This document shows positions 8,502 to 17,500 of a DNA stretch of 64,000 nt, in pieces. This stretch comes from Chryseobacterium takakiae (GTDB lineage Bacteria; Bacteroidota; Bacteroidia; Flavobacteriales; Weeksellaceae). The stretch spans positions 186,001 to 250,000 of the forward strand of contig NZ_FQVO01000004.1 in assembly GCF_900129385.1 (NCBI RefSeq), read 5' to 3'. The translations under genes and the position numbers were made by a program. The notes beneath the pieces are model-generated. The model searched no databases and was not told the DNA's origin. It worked only from the letters and a program-made list of their open reading frames with translations. How positions within the stretch are numbered: position 1 is the first letter of the stretch; every line of letters begins with the position of its first letter.

Positions 8502-8822
8502 ATGAATATCAGAAACATTTTTGGCAAGCGCAATGAAATCATTGGCGGCCATTTTAATGAATTGCGTGCAAAAATAGGCATGGCGAATCAGGATGAGGAA
8601 GCTGTTTTTTCTTTACGGGAAGAAATCTGCAATGCCTGTCCTTTAAAAAGCGGCAACAACTGCAATGCTATGAAATGGATGAATCCCGAAACCCTTGAAG
8701 TTGCAGATACTCCGAAAGACAATTTCGTAAGAGGCTGCGGATGCAGGCTGAGCGCAAAACAGAGATCAAAACTAAGCCTTTGCCCGGCAGGTTTCTGGGG
8801 TGGAGAATTTGACAGGAAATAA
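8502..8822 (+). CDS. Cys-rich small protein, phage-type, linked to eCIS
   Basis: The 106-residue product has seven cysteines in a zinc-ribbon-like layout: ICNACPLKSGNNCNAM, then GCGCRLSAKQRS and a final LCPAGFW. From memory, small proteins with this pattern (ACPL, GCGCRLxAK, CPxxxW) are frequent in Bacteroidota prophages and tail-gene neighbourhoods, usually annotated as hypothetical. No signal peptide is present. It is followed 42 nt downstream by the tape-measure-like gene on the same strand and is divergent from the structural operon, so an accessory or assembly role in the eCIS is plausible. Metal binding is inferred from the cysteines only. Confidence 0.7.
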   Translation: MNIRNIFGKRNEIIGGHFNELRAKIGMANQDEEAVFSLREEICNACPLKSGNNCNAMKWMNPETLEVADTPKDNFVRGCGCRLSAKQRSKLSLCPAGFWGGEFDRK

Positions 8823-8864
8823 ACGCGTTGAAAATTAAAACATTGCCTAATTAAATCTATCAAA

Positions 8865-10355
8865 GTGAATCATCATATCATTCAGAAAGTTTTTGTTGAA
8901 ATTACCGTCAGCAATAAAGAAAAAGCACATCATATAAAAGATGATATCAACAGCTTTTTGTCTATTGATGTTTTTCCGGAAATAGAAAAATACATCAATG
9001 ATGTTGAGGCTCAATTGTATGGTCATACACTACAGATTCCCCGGCTGAAGCTGGATCTGGATATCAAAAGCAGTTCGCTTGATGCTGAATTAAAGAATAA
9101 AATTACAGAACACTTTAAAGAGCAGCTCTCAGAAATAATCCGGTCAAGTGAAGTATCCGATGAAAAATCAGAACATCGCTCCAAACCGTATTGGGTTAAT
9201 ATTGAAGAAAAAAAGCTTCAAACTTTTATCTATTTTTTGGAGAATGGATGTATGCCCTGGTGGAATTCGGATAAAGAAAGTATGAATTTATTGGAAACAA
9301 CAGTCTTCAAAAATCTTATGCATGCTCCGGGTTTTCAGAAGAAAATAATTTCAGTTTTGCCTAAACCACATGTACAGGAGCGGATCATTAATCAGCTTTC
9401 GGATGAACAGATTGCTCAATTATGTTTAGCTGTTTTAGAAAATAAGGATTTACAGATTAATCTGGATGTTGTAAAAAGCAGTTATTTATCAAATCTGGAT
9501 CCTGCTGAAAGAACTTTTGTATGGCGCCTGGTTTTCCTTGCATTGGTAAAATATATGAACTCTTCAGAGGTCTATTTCCAGGAATATCTTTCAGAACATA
9601 TTTCAAAAGAAAATCCGGAATTATTCAGAAAAAAAATAAGCCTAAAAAGCCGTAAAGCCTTAGCCCAGATCTTTCCTTTTATTAAAGAAAATAAAATGTT
9701 TGAAGCGGTTAAAAACAAGGGAAATGACAAAAACATTGAGCGTATTAACAGCTCTGAAATGATTACAAAAATCCGTAAAGATGATGAGAAGGATACCATA
9801 AAAACTCCGGGAACAACAGATCCCGAGCCTGAAAAAATTGGTAATGACGAAATTCCAGATGACGGACAATATGTGCAGAATGCAGGACTTGTCCTGATAC
9901 ACCCTTTCATTAAAACTTTTTTTGAGCATTGTGATCTGCTGAATAAAGAAACCCAGCAGCTCACAGATCCCGAAATGTGCGTACACTTGCTCCATTATAT
10001 TGCTACCGGAAATACCAACGCTCCTGAATACGAAATGATATTTGAAAAATTCTTATGCAATATACCGGTGCATCAAAGTATCAGCAGACATATCAAACTT
10101 TCCAGGAAGCATAAAAGTCAGGCTAAAAATGTTATTGAAAGTGTACTTCACAACTGGAGTCCGATGAAAAAATCATCTCCGGCGTTATTACAAAATGAGT
10201 TTTTTCAACGGCCGGGCAAGCTTATCGTTAGCAACCATGATTATAACCTTACGGTTGAACGAAAAACTCAGGACATTTTGCTGGACAGGCTTAGCTGGGG
10301 AATTGGTTTTGTAAAATTACCCTGGAAGGAAAAATTCTTGTTGGTGAATTGGTAA
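8865..10355 (+). CDS. contractile injection system tape-measure-like protein (CIS_TMP, Pvc14/Afp14-like)
   Basis: The 496-residue product opens with HIIQKVFVEITVSNKEKAHH and continues with FPEIEKYIND and IPRLKLDLDI, the N-terminal pattern of the CIS_TMP family found in Bacteroidota eCIS loci. The C-terminal part has VQNAGLVLIHPFIKTFFEHC, a second conserved block of the family, and ends in DILLDRLSWGIGFVKLPW. The middle (about residues 285-335) is charged, low-complexity and probably disordered. Family members are proposed to set tube length, although this protein is short for a tape measure. It is transcribed away from the structural operon together with the Cys-rich gene. Confidence 0.82.
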   Translation: MNHHIIQKVFVEITVSNKEKAHHIKDDINSFLSIDVFPEIEKYINDVEAQLYGHTLQIPRLKLDLDIKSSSLDAELKNKITEHFKEQLSEIIRSSEVSDEKSEHRSKPYWVNIEEKKLQTFIYFLENGCMPWWNSDKESMNLLETTVFKNLMHAPGFQKKIISVLPKPHVQERIINQLSDEQIAQLCLAVLENKDLQINLDVVKSSYLSNLDPAERTFVWRLVFLALVKYMNSSEVYFQEYLSEHISKENPELFRKKISLKSRKALAQIFPFIKENKMFEAVKNKGNDKNIERINSSEMITKIRKDDEKDTIKTPGTTDPEPEKIGNDEIPDDGQYVQNAGLVLIHPFIKTFFEHCDLLNKETQQLTDPEMCVHLLHYIATGNTNAPEYEMIFEKFLCNIPVHQSISRHIKLSRKHKSQAKNVIESVLHNWSPMKKSSPALLQNEFFQRPGKLIVSNHDYNLTVERKTQDILLDRLSWGIGFVKLPWKEKFLLVNW

Positions 10356-10830
10356 TTTATGTGTTTAAGAAGCTTTGCCGCTTTTACGGTTAAAATCTCC
10401 CACGGATCGCACGGATCTTCACAGAGAAAATAAATCATGAGTCACAGAGAATTTTTGATAATCTTGGACATATTTTTAGAACATATTAGAAAAAATCAAA
10501 GATTTTTCAACTTTTGCATGCTTTTTTTAACATCAACCATTTAACACCTTTAAACAGCATGAATATCTTTTGTCGATTTTGTGGTTAAAACTTAAACCAC
10601 CGATTGACGCAATTTCTCAGAGGTACATATTAAAAAATCAAAGATTTTTTAAAACTTATATATTTTAAAATAATCGTAAAGCTTTATTCTTTAATCTGAT
10701 GTGACTTATGTGTTCAAAAATTTGACCTTTTGTGGTTATATCTAAATTGGCTGAATAAAACTTTTTTATATAAAACAGAATAGATTAAAAGAAAATAGCG
10801 AATATTCCGTTTAATTCTTAAATTAGTCTC
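10356..10830. repeat. intergenic region of degenerate dispersed repeats, no gene seen
   Basis: No coding frame was found. The region carries fragments of a repeat family seen elsewhere in the window: ATTTTTAGAACATATTAGAA with a following AAAATCAAAGATTTTT at 10471-10507, and TACATATTAAAAAATCAAAG followed by ATTTTTT at 10624-10650. It also holds 'ACGGATCGCACGGATCTTC' and 'CACCGATTGACGCAATTTC' type pieces. They look like decayed copies of a non-coding repeat. Confidence 0.55.
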
Positions 10831-11277
10831 ATGAAAAGGAATCTTTATCTCATCATCATATCATGTTCTCTTGTCAGCTGCTATACTTATCAGGTAAAAA
10901 AACAACCTGATCCGCTGGCAGAAAGTAAAGATGCGTCTAAAAATAACGGAAAGCAGGGAAACATAGCTCCTCAGAATATGAACGCCCAACAACCGGCACC
11001 TCCGGCGCCTGTAAATGTTCAGGAGAAACTGGCCGCCGGTAAAAATGTGAAAATAGATGTTGACGGCAAAAAATACAAAGTAATTGTGGACAAATGGGAA
11101 AGAGACAGCCTGGTCGCACATCCTGTTCACAATGCAAAAAAGACACTGAAGTTCCATAAGAATCAGATCAATGCAGAAAAAATTGCAGAGAAACGCTTTT
11201 CACAACCGATTGCGGATATTATAACCGTGGTAGCTTATGCGGGAATCGGGGTTGCGATTTATTCTCTTTTGCAGTAA
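10831..11277 (+). CDS. small lipoprotein of unknown function
   Basis: The product has 148 residues. A lipoprotein signal (KRNLYLIIISCSLVSC) ends in an LVSC lipobox, so Cys17 should be lipidated and the protein anchored to a membrane. A Pro/Ala/Gln-rich linker (about residues 25-65) is followed by a small domain with KNVKIDVDGKKYKVIVDKW and a C-terminal hydrophobic segment (ADIITVVAYAGIGVAIYSLL) that may insert in the membrane. I do not recognise a characterised family; similar short lipoproteins are common in flavobacteria. It stands alone, with a strong terminator directly after. Confidence 0.7.
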   Translation: MKRNLYLIIISCSLVSCYTYQVKKQPDPLAESKDASKNNGKQGNIAPQNMNAQQPAPPAPVNVQEKLAAGKNVKIDVDGKKYKVIVDKWERDSLVAHPVHNAKKTLKFHKNQINAEKIAEKRFSQPIADIITVVAYAGIGVAIYSLLQ

Positions 11278-11292
11278 TGCAAATATAATAGC

Positions 11293-11329
11293 AACACAGA
11301 CCCATTAAAAATGGGCCTGTGTTGTTTTT
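11293..11329 (+). terminator. intrinsic terminator after the 10831-11277 lipoprotein gene
   Basis: A 13-bp stem (AACACAGACCCAT with ATGGGCCTGTGTT, one A-C mismatch) and a 5-nt loop are followed by a T tract at 11325-11329. It begins 16 nt after the stop codon. Confidence 0.85.
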
Positions 11330-11345
11330 AAGGCTTATTTAAAAA

Positions 11346-11660
11346 TTATGTTTTTTCGCAGAATGATATCGAGATCTCTGCATTGATACGAATCTTTCGG
11401 TTTTTGGCTTTACCTGCATCAATTAATTCTTCAATTTTTGCTTTGTCGTTTTTTAATTTCGGAATCCGTTTCTGAGAATTTTCATCATCGACTCCAAATC
11501 TTTCCAAAGAACGCCAGTTGTTTAAATTGTGGTAATTTATTTTGAAACTGTAAATCTTGGAAAGTATTTCTTTAGCATCTTCAGGAGAGAATACGCCCTT
11601 GATCAGAAAAAATGTATTGTCTGTTTTGACATTTGTATTTTTAATCGTATTTGTTTTCAT
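11346..11660 (-). CDS. small conserved hypothetical protein
   Basis: The frame is open from 11717, but the ATG at 11660 (MKTNTIKNTNV) is the more likely start, because the extra 19 residues are encoded by A/T-rich intergenic-type sequence. The resulting 104-residue protein has a compact middle (TFFLIKGVFSPEDAKEILSK) and a basic C-terminal half rich in Lys and Arg. No signal peptide remains with this start. I do not recognise a function. It lies 76 nt downstream of the isocitrate dehydrogenase gene, in the same orientation. Confidence 0.6.
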   Translation of the reverse strand: MKTNTIKNTNVKTDNTFFLIKGVFSPEDAKEILSKIYSFKINYHNLNNWRSLERFGVDDENSQKRIPKLKNDKAKIEELIDAGKAKNRKIRINAEISISFCEKT

Positions 11661-11736
11661 CTTATTTAAAATTGAAATTGTAATAAAAATTTTTAAAATC
11701 AACAATAAAATCTTCAATTATCTGAGATGTTTTATA

Positions 11737-13173
11737 TTATTGCCCCTGCGCCAGAGAATAGGCTACTTTGCCGTCAAAAGAATATAGATTTTCGGTTTTT
11801 ATGACATCAATATCTTCCTCTATAGCTCTGGTGAGTAACGTGGCAATATCAATTTTACTGATTTCCAGGCTTTGCTGAGGCCTGAATCTGCAGCGCCAGT
11901 GATCCGTACAGAAAGTCTCTTTGAAACCATCCGGCCAGACTTTGATTCCCCTGTTAGTAATCACATTAAGTTTTATGCCTCCTGTTTCCAGGCGCTGTAA
12001 TTTACCGGCCAGCTCATTGGCATCCGTACCGTTCCAGTGTACAAAAAGATCCACTCCGTCAAGTACCTTTTTAGCTGTGGCTCTGCGTCTGTACTTCGGA
12101 AGGTTGAGGGTATAATTATTCAGGTGCTGAACGGATTTTAACACTGAAGGTTTTTTGCCAAGATTAAGCACAACTGCTTGTGCAAACTCCTGTGTTCCTA
12201 CTTTTTTTGTACTTATGCCTTCTTTAAATATATCAGCGGTATGTATTCCGTCTTCCAATGTTTTCAGCCATGCATTATGTACTTTTTCTGCCACCTGGTT
12301 TTGTCCGATGTGATTCAGCATCATAATCGCCGCCTGAATAAGTCCGGAAGGATTCGCTACATCTTGTCCGGCTATAGCAGGAGCAGAGCCGTGAATTGCT
12401 TCAAACATGGCACATTCTTCTCCTATATTTGCTGAGCCTGCAAGACCGACTGAGCCTGTAAGCTGTGCTGCAATATCACTTAAAACATCACCATACAGAT
12501 TAGGCATTACCACCACATCAAACAGTTCCGGTGTATCTGCCATTTTTGCTGCACCGATGTCGATGATCCAGTGTTCGTTTTCTATTTCCGGATATTCAGC
12601 GGCAATTTCGTTGAAAACCTGGTGGAATAATCCGTCGGTCTGCTTCATGATATTATCTTTGGTGAAGCATGTTACTTTTTTTCTGTTCTGCTGTTTGGCA
12701 TATTCAAAAGCATAACGGATGATTTTTTCGCATCCCGGCCTGCTTATCAGTTTTAAACATTGCACTACTTCATCCGTCTGCTGATGCTCAATTCCTGCAT
12801 ACAAATCTTCTTCGTTCTCTCTTACGATCACAATATCCATTACGGGATGTTTGGTTTGTATAAAAGGATAAAAGCTTGCACAAGGCCTTACATTGGCATA
12901 CAAGCCCAGAAATTTTCTGGTGCTGACGTTAAGGCTCTTGTATCCGCCACCCTGAGGAGTTGTGATGGGTGCTTTCAGGAATATTTTATTACGCCTGATT
13001 ATTTCCCAGGATTGATCGCTGATACCGGATGTATGTCCTGATAAATACACTTTTTCCCCAATTTCGATTTCGTCAATTTCAATTCTCGCGCCTGCTGCTA
13101 AAATAATCTTCAGCGTGGCGTTCATAATTTCCGGACCGATACCGTCACCTTTGGCTACTGTAATTGTTGTCAT
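11737..13173 (-). CDS. icd: NADP-dependent isocitrate dehydrogenase (Thermus/Rickettsia type)
   Basis: The 478-residue protein is a member of the isocitrate/isopropylmalate dehydrogenase family, converting isocitrate to 2-oxoglutarate in the TCA cycle. Visible features are the N-terminal GDGIGPEIM, the substrate-binding ITTPQGGGYKSLNVSTRK and NVRPC region, the VIVRENEEDLYAGIEH loop, the Lys of FTKDNIMK, the metal-binding LYGDVLSDIAAQLTG and the cofactor loop FEAIHGSAP. The C-terminal ~130 residues after the core match the longer, Thermus-like subfamily, which has an extra domain. It is divergent from a LysR-type gene 86 nt away. Confidence 0.9.
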   Translation of the reverse strand: MTTITVAKGDGIGPEIMNATLKIILAAGARIEIDEIEIGEKVYLSGHTSGISDQSWEIIRRNKIFLKAPITTPQGGGYKSLNVSTRKFLGLYANVRPCASFYPFIQTKHPVMDIVIVRENEEDLYAGIEHQQTDEVVQCLKLISRPGCEKIIRYAFEYAKQQNRKKVTCFTKDNIMKQTDGLFHQVFNEIAAEYPEIENEHWIIDIGAAKMADTPELFDVVVMPNLYGDVLSDIAAQLTGSVGLAGSANIGEECAMFEAIHGSAPAIAGQDVANPSGLIQAAIMMLNHIGQNQVAEKVHNAWLKTLEDGIHTADIFKEGISTKKVGTQEFAQAVVLNLGKKPSVLKSVQHLNNYTLNLPKYRRRATAKKVLDGVDLFVHWNGTDANELAGKLQRLETGGIKLNVITNRGIKVWPDGFKETFCTDHWRCRFRPQQSLEISKIDIATLLTRAIEEDIDVIKTENLYSFDGKVAYSLAQGQ

Positions 13174-13227
13174 AATAATTTTTTTTTACATGACAAAGTT
13201 GTAGATTTTAATTCATTTATTTTTATT

Positions 13228-13262
13228 TATATTTGTAATCAATACCATAAAATTATTTTATG
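13228..13262 (+). promoter_or_regulatory. candidate -7 box and start-spanning palindrome of the LysR gene
   Basis: TATATTTG at 13228-13235 fits TAnnTTTG and lies 24 nt before the LysR start. A perfect 17-nt palindrome (CATAAAAT, T, ATTTTATG) at 13246-13262 ends on the start codon itself. Such a site in the icd/LysR intergenic region could be an autoregulatory operator, but it is A/T-rich and may be chance. Confidence 0.3.
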
Positions 13263-14177
13263 AATTATACGCTTAATCAGCTTCAGATTTTTTTAAAAGT
13301 TGTACAAACAGGAAGCGTAACCAAAGCGGCGGAAGCTTTATTTCTTACACAGCCTGCAGTATCTATCCAGCTGAAAAACTTCCAGGATCAGTTTAATATT
13401 CCTTTAACGGAAGTGGTCGGGAGAAAACTTTATGTAACCGAATTCGGTAAAGAGATTGCGCAGGCGGCGGAAGAAATTGTGAACCAGATTCATTCCATCA
13501 ACTATAAAACGTTGGCATATCAGGGACAGGTAACCGGAAGGCTGAAAATTTCCGTGGTTTCCACCGGGAAATATGTAATGCCTTATTTTCTCTCGGGATT
13601 TATCCGTCAACACCCCGGAGTTGAACTGGTAATGGATGTTACGAATAAGGAAAAAGTGATTGAAAGCCTGGAAAATAATGAAGTGGATTTTGCGCTTGTA
13701 TCCATATTGCCGAGCGCATTAAATATTGAACGAATGGACTTGCTTCAGAATAAACTCTATCTTGTTGGCAATTCCCAAAACAGCGAGCAAAACATCGCGC
13801 TGGAAGATTTTGAGAAGATTCCTTTAATTTTCAGGGAGAAAGGATCCGGAACACGAACAACTATGGAAGGCTTTATCAAGCATAAAAACATCTCTGTTTT
13901 AAAAAAAATGGAACTCACATCCAACGAGGCCGTAAAACAGGCATTACTGGCAGGATTGGGATATTCTATCATGCCGCTTATCGGTATCAGAAATGAACTG
14001 TACAATCAGGAGCTGAAAATTATTCCCATCAAGGGACTTCCCATAAAGACCATGTGGAGTCTGATCTGGATGCGTGGTAAAAAACATTCCCCGGTTTCTG
14101 AACTGTATTTACAGTATCTTCAAAAAGCCAAGGCAGAGATTATTGAGGAAAGGTTTAGCTGGTGTGAGCAGTATTAG
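13260..14177 (+). CDS. LysR-family transcriptional regulator
   Basis: The 305-residue product has the LysR winged-helix domain at residues 1-60 (LNQLQIFLKVVQTGSVTKAA, then LFLTQPAVSIQLKNFQ) and a periplasmic-binding-protein-like effector domain from about residue 90 (GRLKISVVSTGKYVMPYFLS onward). The effector domain resembles the CbbR/CysB-type group. It is transcribed divergently from icd with 86 nt between the starts, the usual arrangement for a LysR protein and its target, so icd control is a reasonable guess. The effector is unknown. A strong terminator follows. Confidence 0.9.
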   Translation: MNYTLNQLQIFLKVVQTGSVTKAAEALFLTQPAVSIQLKNFQDQFNIPLTEVVGRKLYVTEFGKEIAQAAEEIVNQIHSINYKTLAYQGQVTGRLKISVVSTGKYVMPYFLSGFIRQHPGVELVMDVTNKEKVIESLENNEVDFALVSILPSALNIERMDLLQNKLYLVGNSQNSEQNIALEDFEKIPLIFREKGSGTRTTMEGFIKHKNISVLKKMELTSNEAVKQALLAGLGYSIMPLIGIRNELYNQELKIIPIKGLPIKTMWSLIWMRGKKHSPVSELYLQYLQKAKAEIIEERFSWCEQY

Positions 14178-14205
14178 GGATGTTTGCAGTTTCTTGAATA
14201 AATAT

Positions 14206-14239
14206 AAATCGGGCTGCCCTGAGGGCAGCCCGATTTTGA
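14206..14239 (+). terminator. intrinsic terminator after the LysR gene
   Basis: A perfect 14-bp stem (AAATCGGGCTGCCC with GGGCAGCCCGATTT) with a 3-nt loop, 28 nt after the LysR stop. The run of A before and T after the stem would let it act on both strands, so it may also end the leftward RHS cassette. Confidence 0.8.
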
Positions 14240-14308
14240 ATGTTGAAGTTTTGTCCTTTTCAAACAACCGTTTAATAATTAAATACATTAACAGATTGTT
14301 TTTATGTT

Positions 14309-14536
14309 TTAGTTTTTTATAGATTTCTTTATTTCTTTAAAAAGATAAACTGTGTAATAAACAAAAACTATGAAAAGTAATATTACAATTGAAGCATGTA
14401 TATAAAAGTCAATTTTTAGAGTTTCGCCTTCGGGATAATTAAAATCGACAATAATAAAATATCCACACATAAATATAAATACAATTAAAAGAAAAATCCA
14501 AAATATAATCAAAAATATGATTTTTAAAATGTTCAT
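14309..14536 (-). CDS. two-helix membrane protein, candidate immunity protein for the RHS toxin
   Basis: The 75-residue product is mostly membrane. A first hydrophobic segment spans about residues 4-28, a short polar hairpin (DFNYPEGETLKIDFY) follows, and a second segment spans about residues 46-66 before a basic tail (KEIKKSIKN). I recognise no family. The start lies 2 nt after the stop of the 3422-residue RHS gene, so translation is probably coupled. That is the standard position of an immunity gene behind a polymorphic toxin tip, and the low G+C matches the tip region. A holin-like or chaperone role cannot be excluded. Confidence 0.65.
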   Translation of the reverse strand: MNILKIIFLIIFWIFLLIVFIFMCGYFIIVDFNYPEGETLKIDFYIHASIVILLFIVFVYYTVYLFKEIKKSIKN

Positions 14537-14538
14537 AC

Positions 14539-17500
14539 TTATTTTAATTTTTTAATTCTTTGCCATACTGTAGGATCATCTATTTGAGCTCTATGTCTGT
14601 ATAAAAATCCTTTAGAACTTTTTTCTCTAAGTTTATAATCAGCATTCATTATACTTCCTGAACTTGCTCCGGGAAGACCAATCACTGGGTCATTACTTAC
14701 CTGAATATCAAAAGTAGTTGTAAAGTCGAAGTCTCCATTACTGAATTCTATTGAATTAGCATCAATATTTCTAGCCTGAAAAGCACTAAAATGATAAATC
14801 TCTTTGACATTCCAGCCATCTCCTTTAAAATAACCAGCCATTCCTTCTCCAAAGGCTCCTCCCATACTATGAGTAACAAAAATTAATTCTGACTTTTCTT
14901 TATCTAAACCTTTAGTAAGAACATCTTTATTTTCTCTAGCGTATGATTCTCCTTGAAAAAATCTATCCTTAGCACTAGAATAAACACTAAACTTGACATT
15001 TGTAAATGATGCTGAAGATGCTCCAGTATGTTTTTGTGCTGCACTTACAAATGAGTTACTCCAATATTCTTTACCTCCTTTTGGTGATCCACCTCCTAAC
15101 AATCCATGTGTAAAGATAATTCTTTTTTCCGTTGTGTCTACTTGTTTCCCATTCGGATCCAAATAACGAATAGGATTTTGATAAGTATAAGAATAGGGAT
15201 TTAAATTTCCTAAGTAAAATACGCCTTTATTATGTTGTCCATCTCCATAGAACTGTGTTTCCATTACAGGATTGAAAATTGCCAAAGGATCAACACCGTA
15301 CCAAACACTCACTCTTGGGTTATAATATCTCGCACCGTAATAGTAGAGTCCCGTTTCTGAATCTAATTCTTTCGCATTAAATTTATATGGATTATCATAT
15401 ACGCCAGACTGCTGCTCCATCATCGTTTCTCCGAATGGCAAATTCAGGAAAAATTGTGTTGTTTCAGAGTTATCATCCGTAACAAAGCTTGCTGTTCCCA
15501 AATGATCGGTGTGGAGATAATACAATCCCGGCTGTCCACCCATTCCCGGAGGCGCTTTTGCTGTTCCGAGTTCGGACGAAACTACCCCGTCAATCTGCAT
15601 CTTTTCCAGATAGGTTCTGAAATCTTTTGCAGGATCAATTTCCTTCGCGTCTTTATTCGGAGCCTTTATGGTTGTTGGAATAAAGATATCGTTATGAGGT
15701 TCGATGCGGCTTGCAAAACGGGTTGTCCCTTCAAAATAGTTTTTGGTATACTGCCCGTCAGAAGTCACCACCACATAAGGATTTGGATACAACTTGTAAT
15801 GATCAATGCTTATACTTCCCGGATCTACCAAAGCTCCGTTCTGATACAATTGCGATCCGCCGGTCAGGCTGTACTTGATCGTTCTTTCTCCTTTATCATC
15901 ATACATATAGTATTGGCTAAGACCACTTTCTACATCTAATAGTGCTTTCAAACGGTCCTGTTCATCCCATGACATTTCATGTATTCTGTATTCATCTTTA
16001 TGCATGATGATATTTCCATTACTGTCATACTTAAAGTCCTGAGTATTGCCGAAATAACTGTCTCCGATCTTTTGGATCTTGTGAGTCCCGTCAATATACT
16101 TATATTGATTGTGGTATGTATTCCTTTGGTTTACTACCTGGTCTACCGAATGTTCCTGGTTCTTTTCCAGAATACCTCCGGCATCATTATATTCCATTAT
16201 AAGTTTGAATCCTGAATTACTTTGGGAATACGGTGAAGTACCTGGTGTAATTGGGTTTCCTGCCTTATCGACCAATCTGGAACTTCCTTCTGTTCCAATA
16301 AGCCTGTTTAAGGTATCATAATTATAATTGAATACATATTGGCCTCCCATTCCGTTTGGCGAAACGTCTGAGTGGTTTTCCAGTTTAGCAATATTACCTC
16401 TGTAGTCATATCGATAGCTGTTTGATAAGAAACCAATTCCCGATGCATTTGCAAGAGAAGAAAAATTTAGCCTTCTATTGCTTGGCACATACCCAAATCT
16501 GTTAACTACTCCATTTCCATACGTCACTCTTGTTCTCTGTTCATACAAATCATAGGTGATTTCTTTAATATAATCCTGATAATCGTTTTTGACAGATTTT
16601 AAGTTACCGCCTAAATCATACCCGTAGTATACATTCTCACCATCCGGATACGTAATTTGCTTAACACGGTTCCAGCTGTCATACGTAAAGAAGGTCTGGA
16701 AGTTCATCGTTGGGATATTATACCCGAAAACAGTTCGGTTTTCAGAAACAATTTCACCCATTTTACCGTAAGTATAAACAGTGTATCCCGTTCCATCACT
16801 CTTGGTATACATTCTTCCAGAGTTATTTCCATAGCCCGAATTTAAATATCCATAATGGACGTTATTTGGATTAACAGAACCGTCCGGAAGATTTGGCAAC
16901 TCTATATCCGTCAACCTGTTGTGATCATATACATAGTGAATATAATGCGTACTGATATTAGGATCATTCGAAAGGTTAGGCGTTGAAAATATGATAAGAT
17001 TACCTGCGGGATCATATTGATATTCGGTTTGCCCTTTATCCGGGTGATTCATTCCTATTCTTCTCCCTGCCATATCATAATCGTAATTTGTAGAGATATC
17101 TTGCGGATCTGTTACTGTTACAAGTTCCCCAGAAGGACTATACTTGTATGATGTAGTAAGTGGAACATTACCCAAATAGTCTATTTTTTCGACAATTTGT
17201 CCTTCAGGATTTGTAAAAGTCTCAGACTTCATGGTATCAAACTCTTCTATCGTTCTGAATAGGCTTCCATAAATCTGATAGTTTGTATATTTAACCTGAT
17301 TATCTTCATCAATTAACTGAGTTACTCTATCCTGATTATCATAAACACTCGTAGAAGAATACATTGCCAATGATAAATTGATATTGTTGTTGGTAGAACT
17401 GATGTTTTCCACAACAGGCTGGTATTGTCTGATCGTTCTTCCGAATTTGTCAAATATTGGTCGACCTGACACTGACCTTTTTTCTACTCCATCGATTTCT

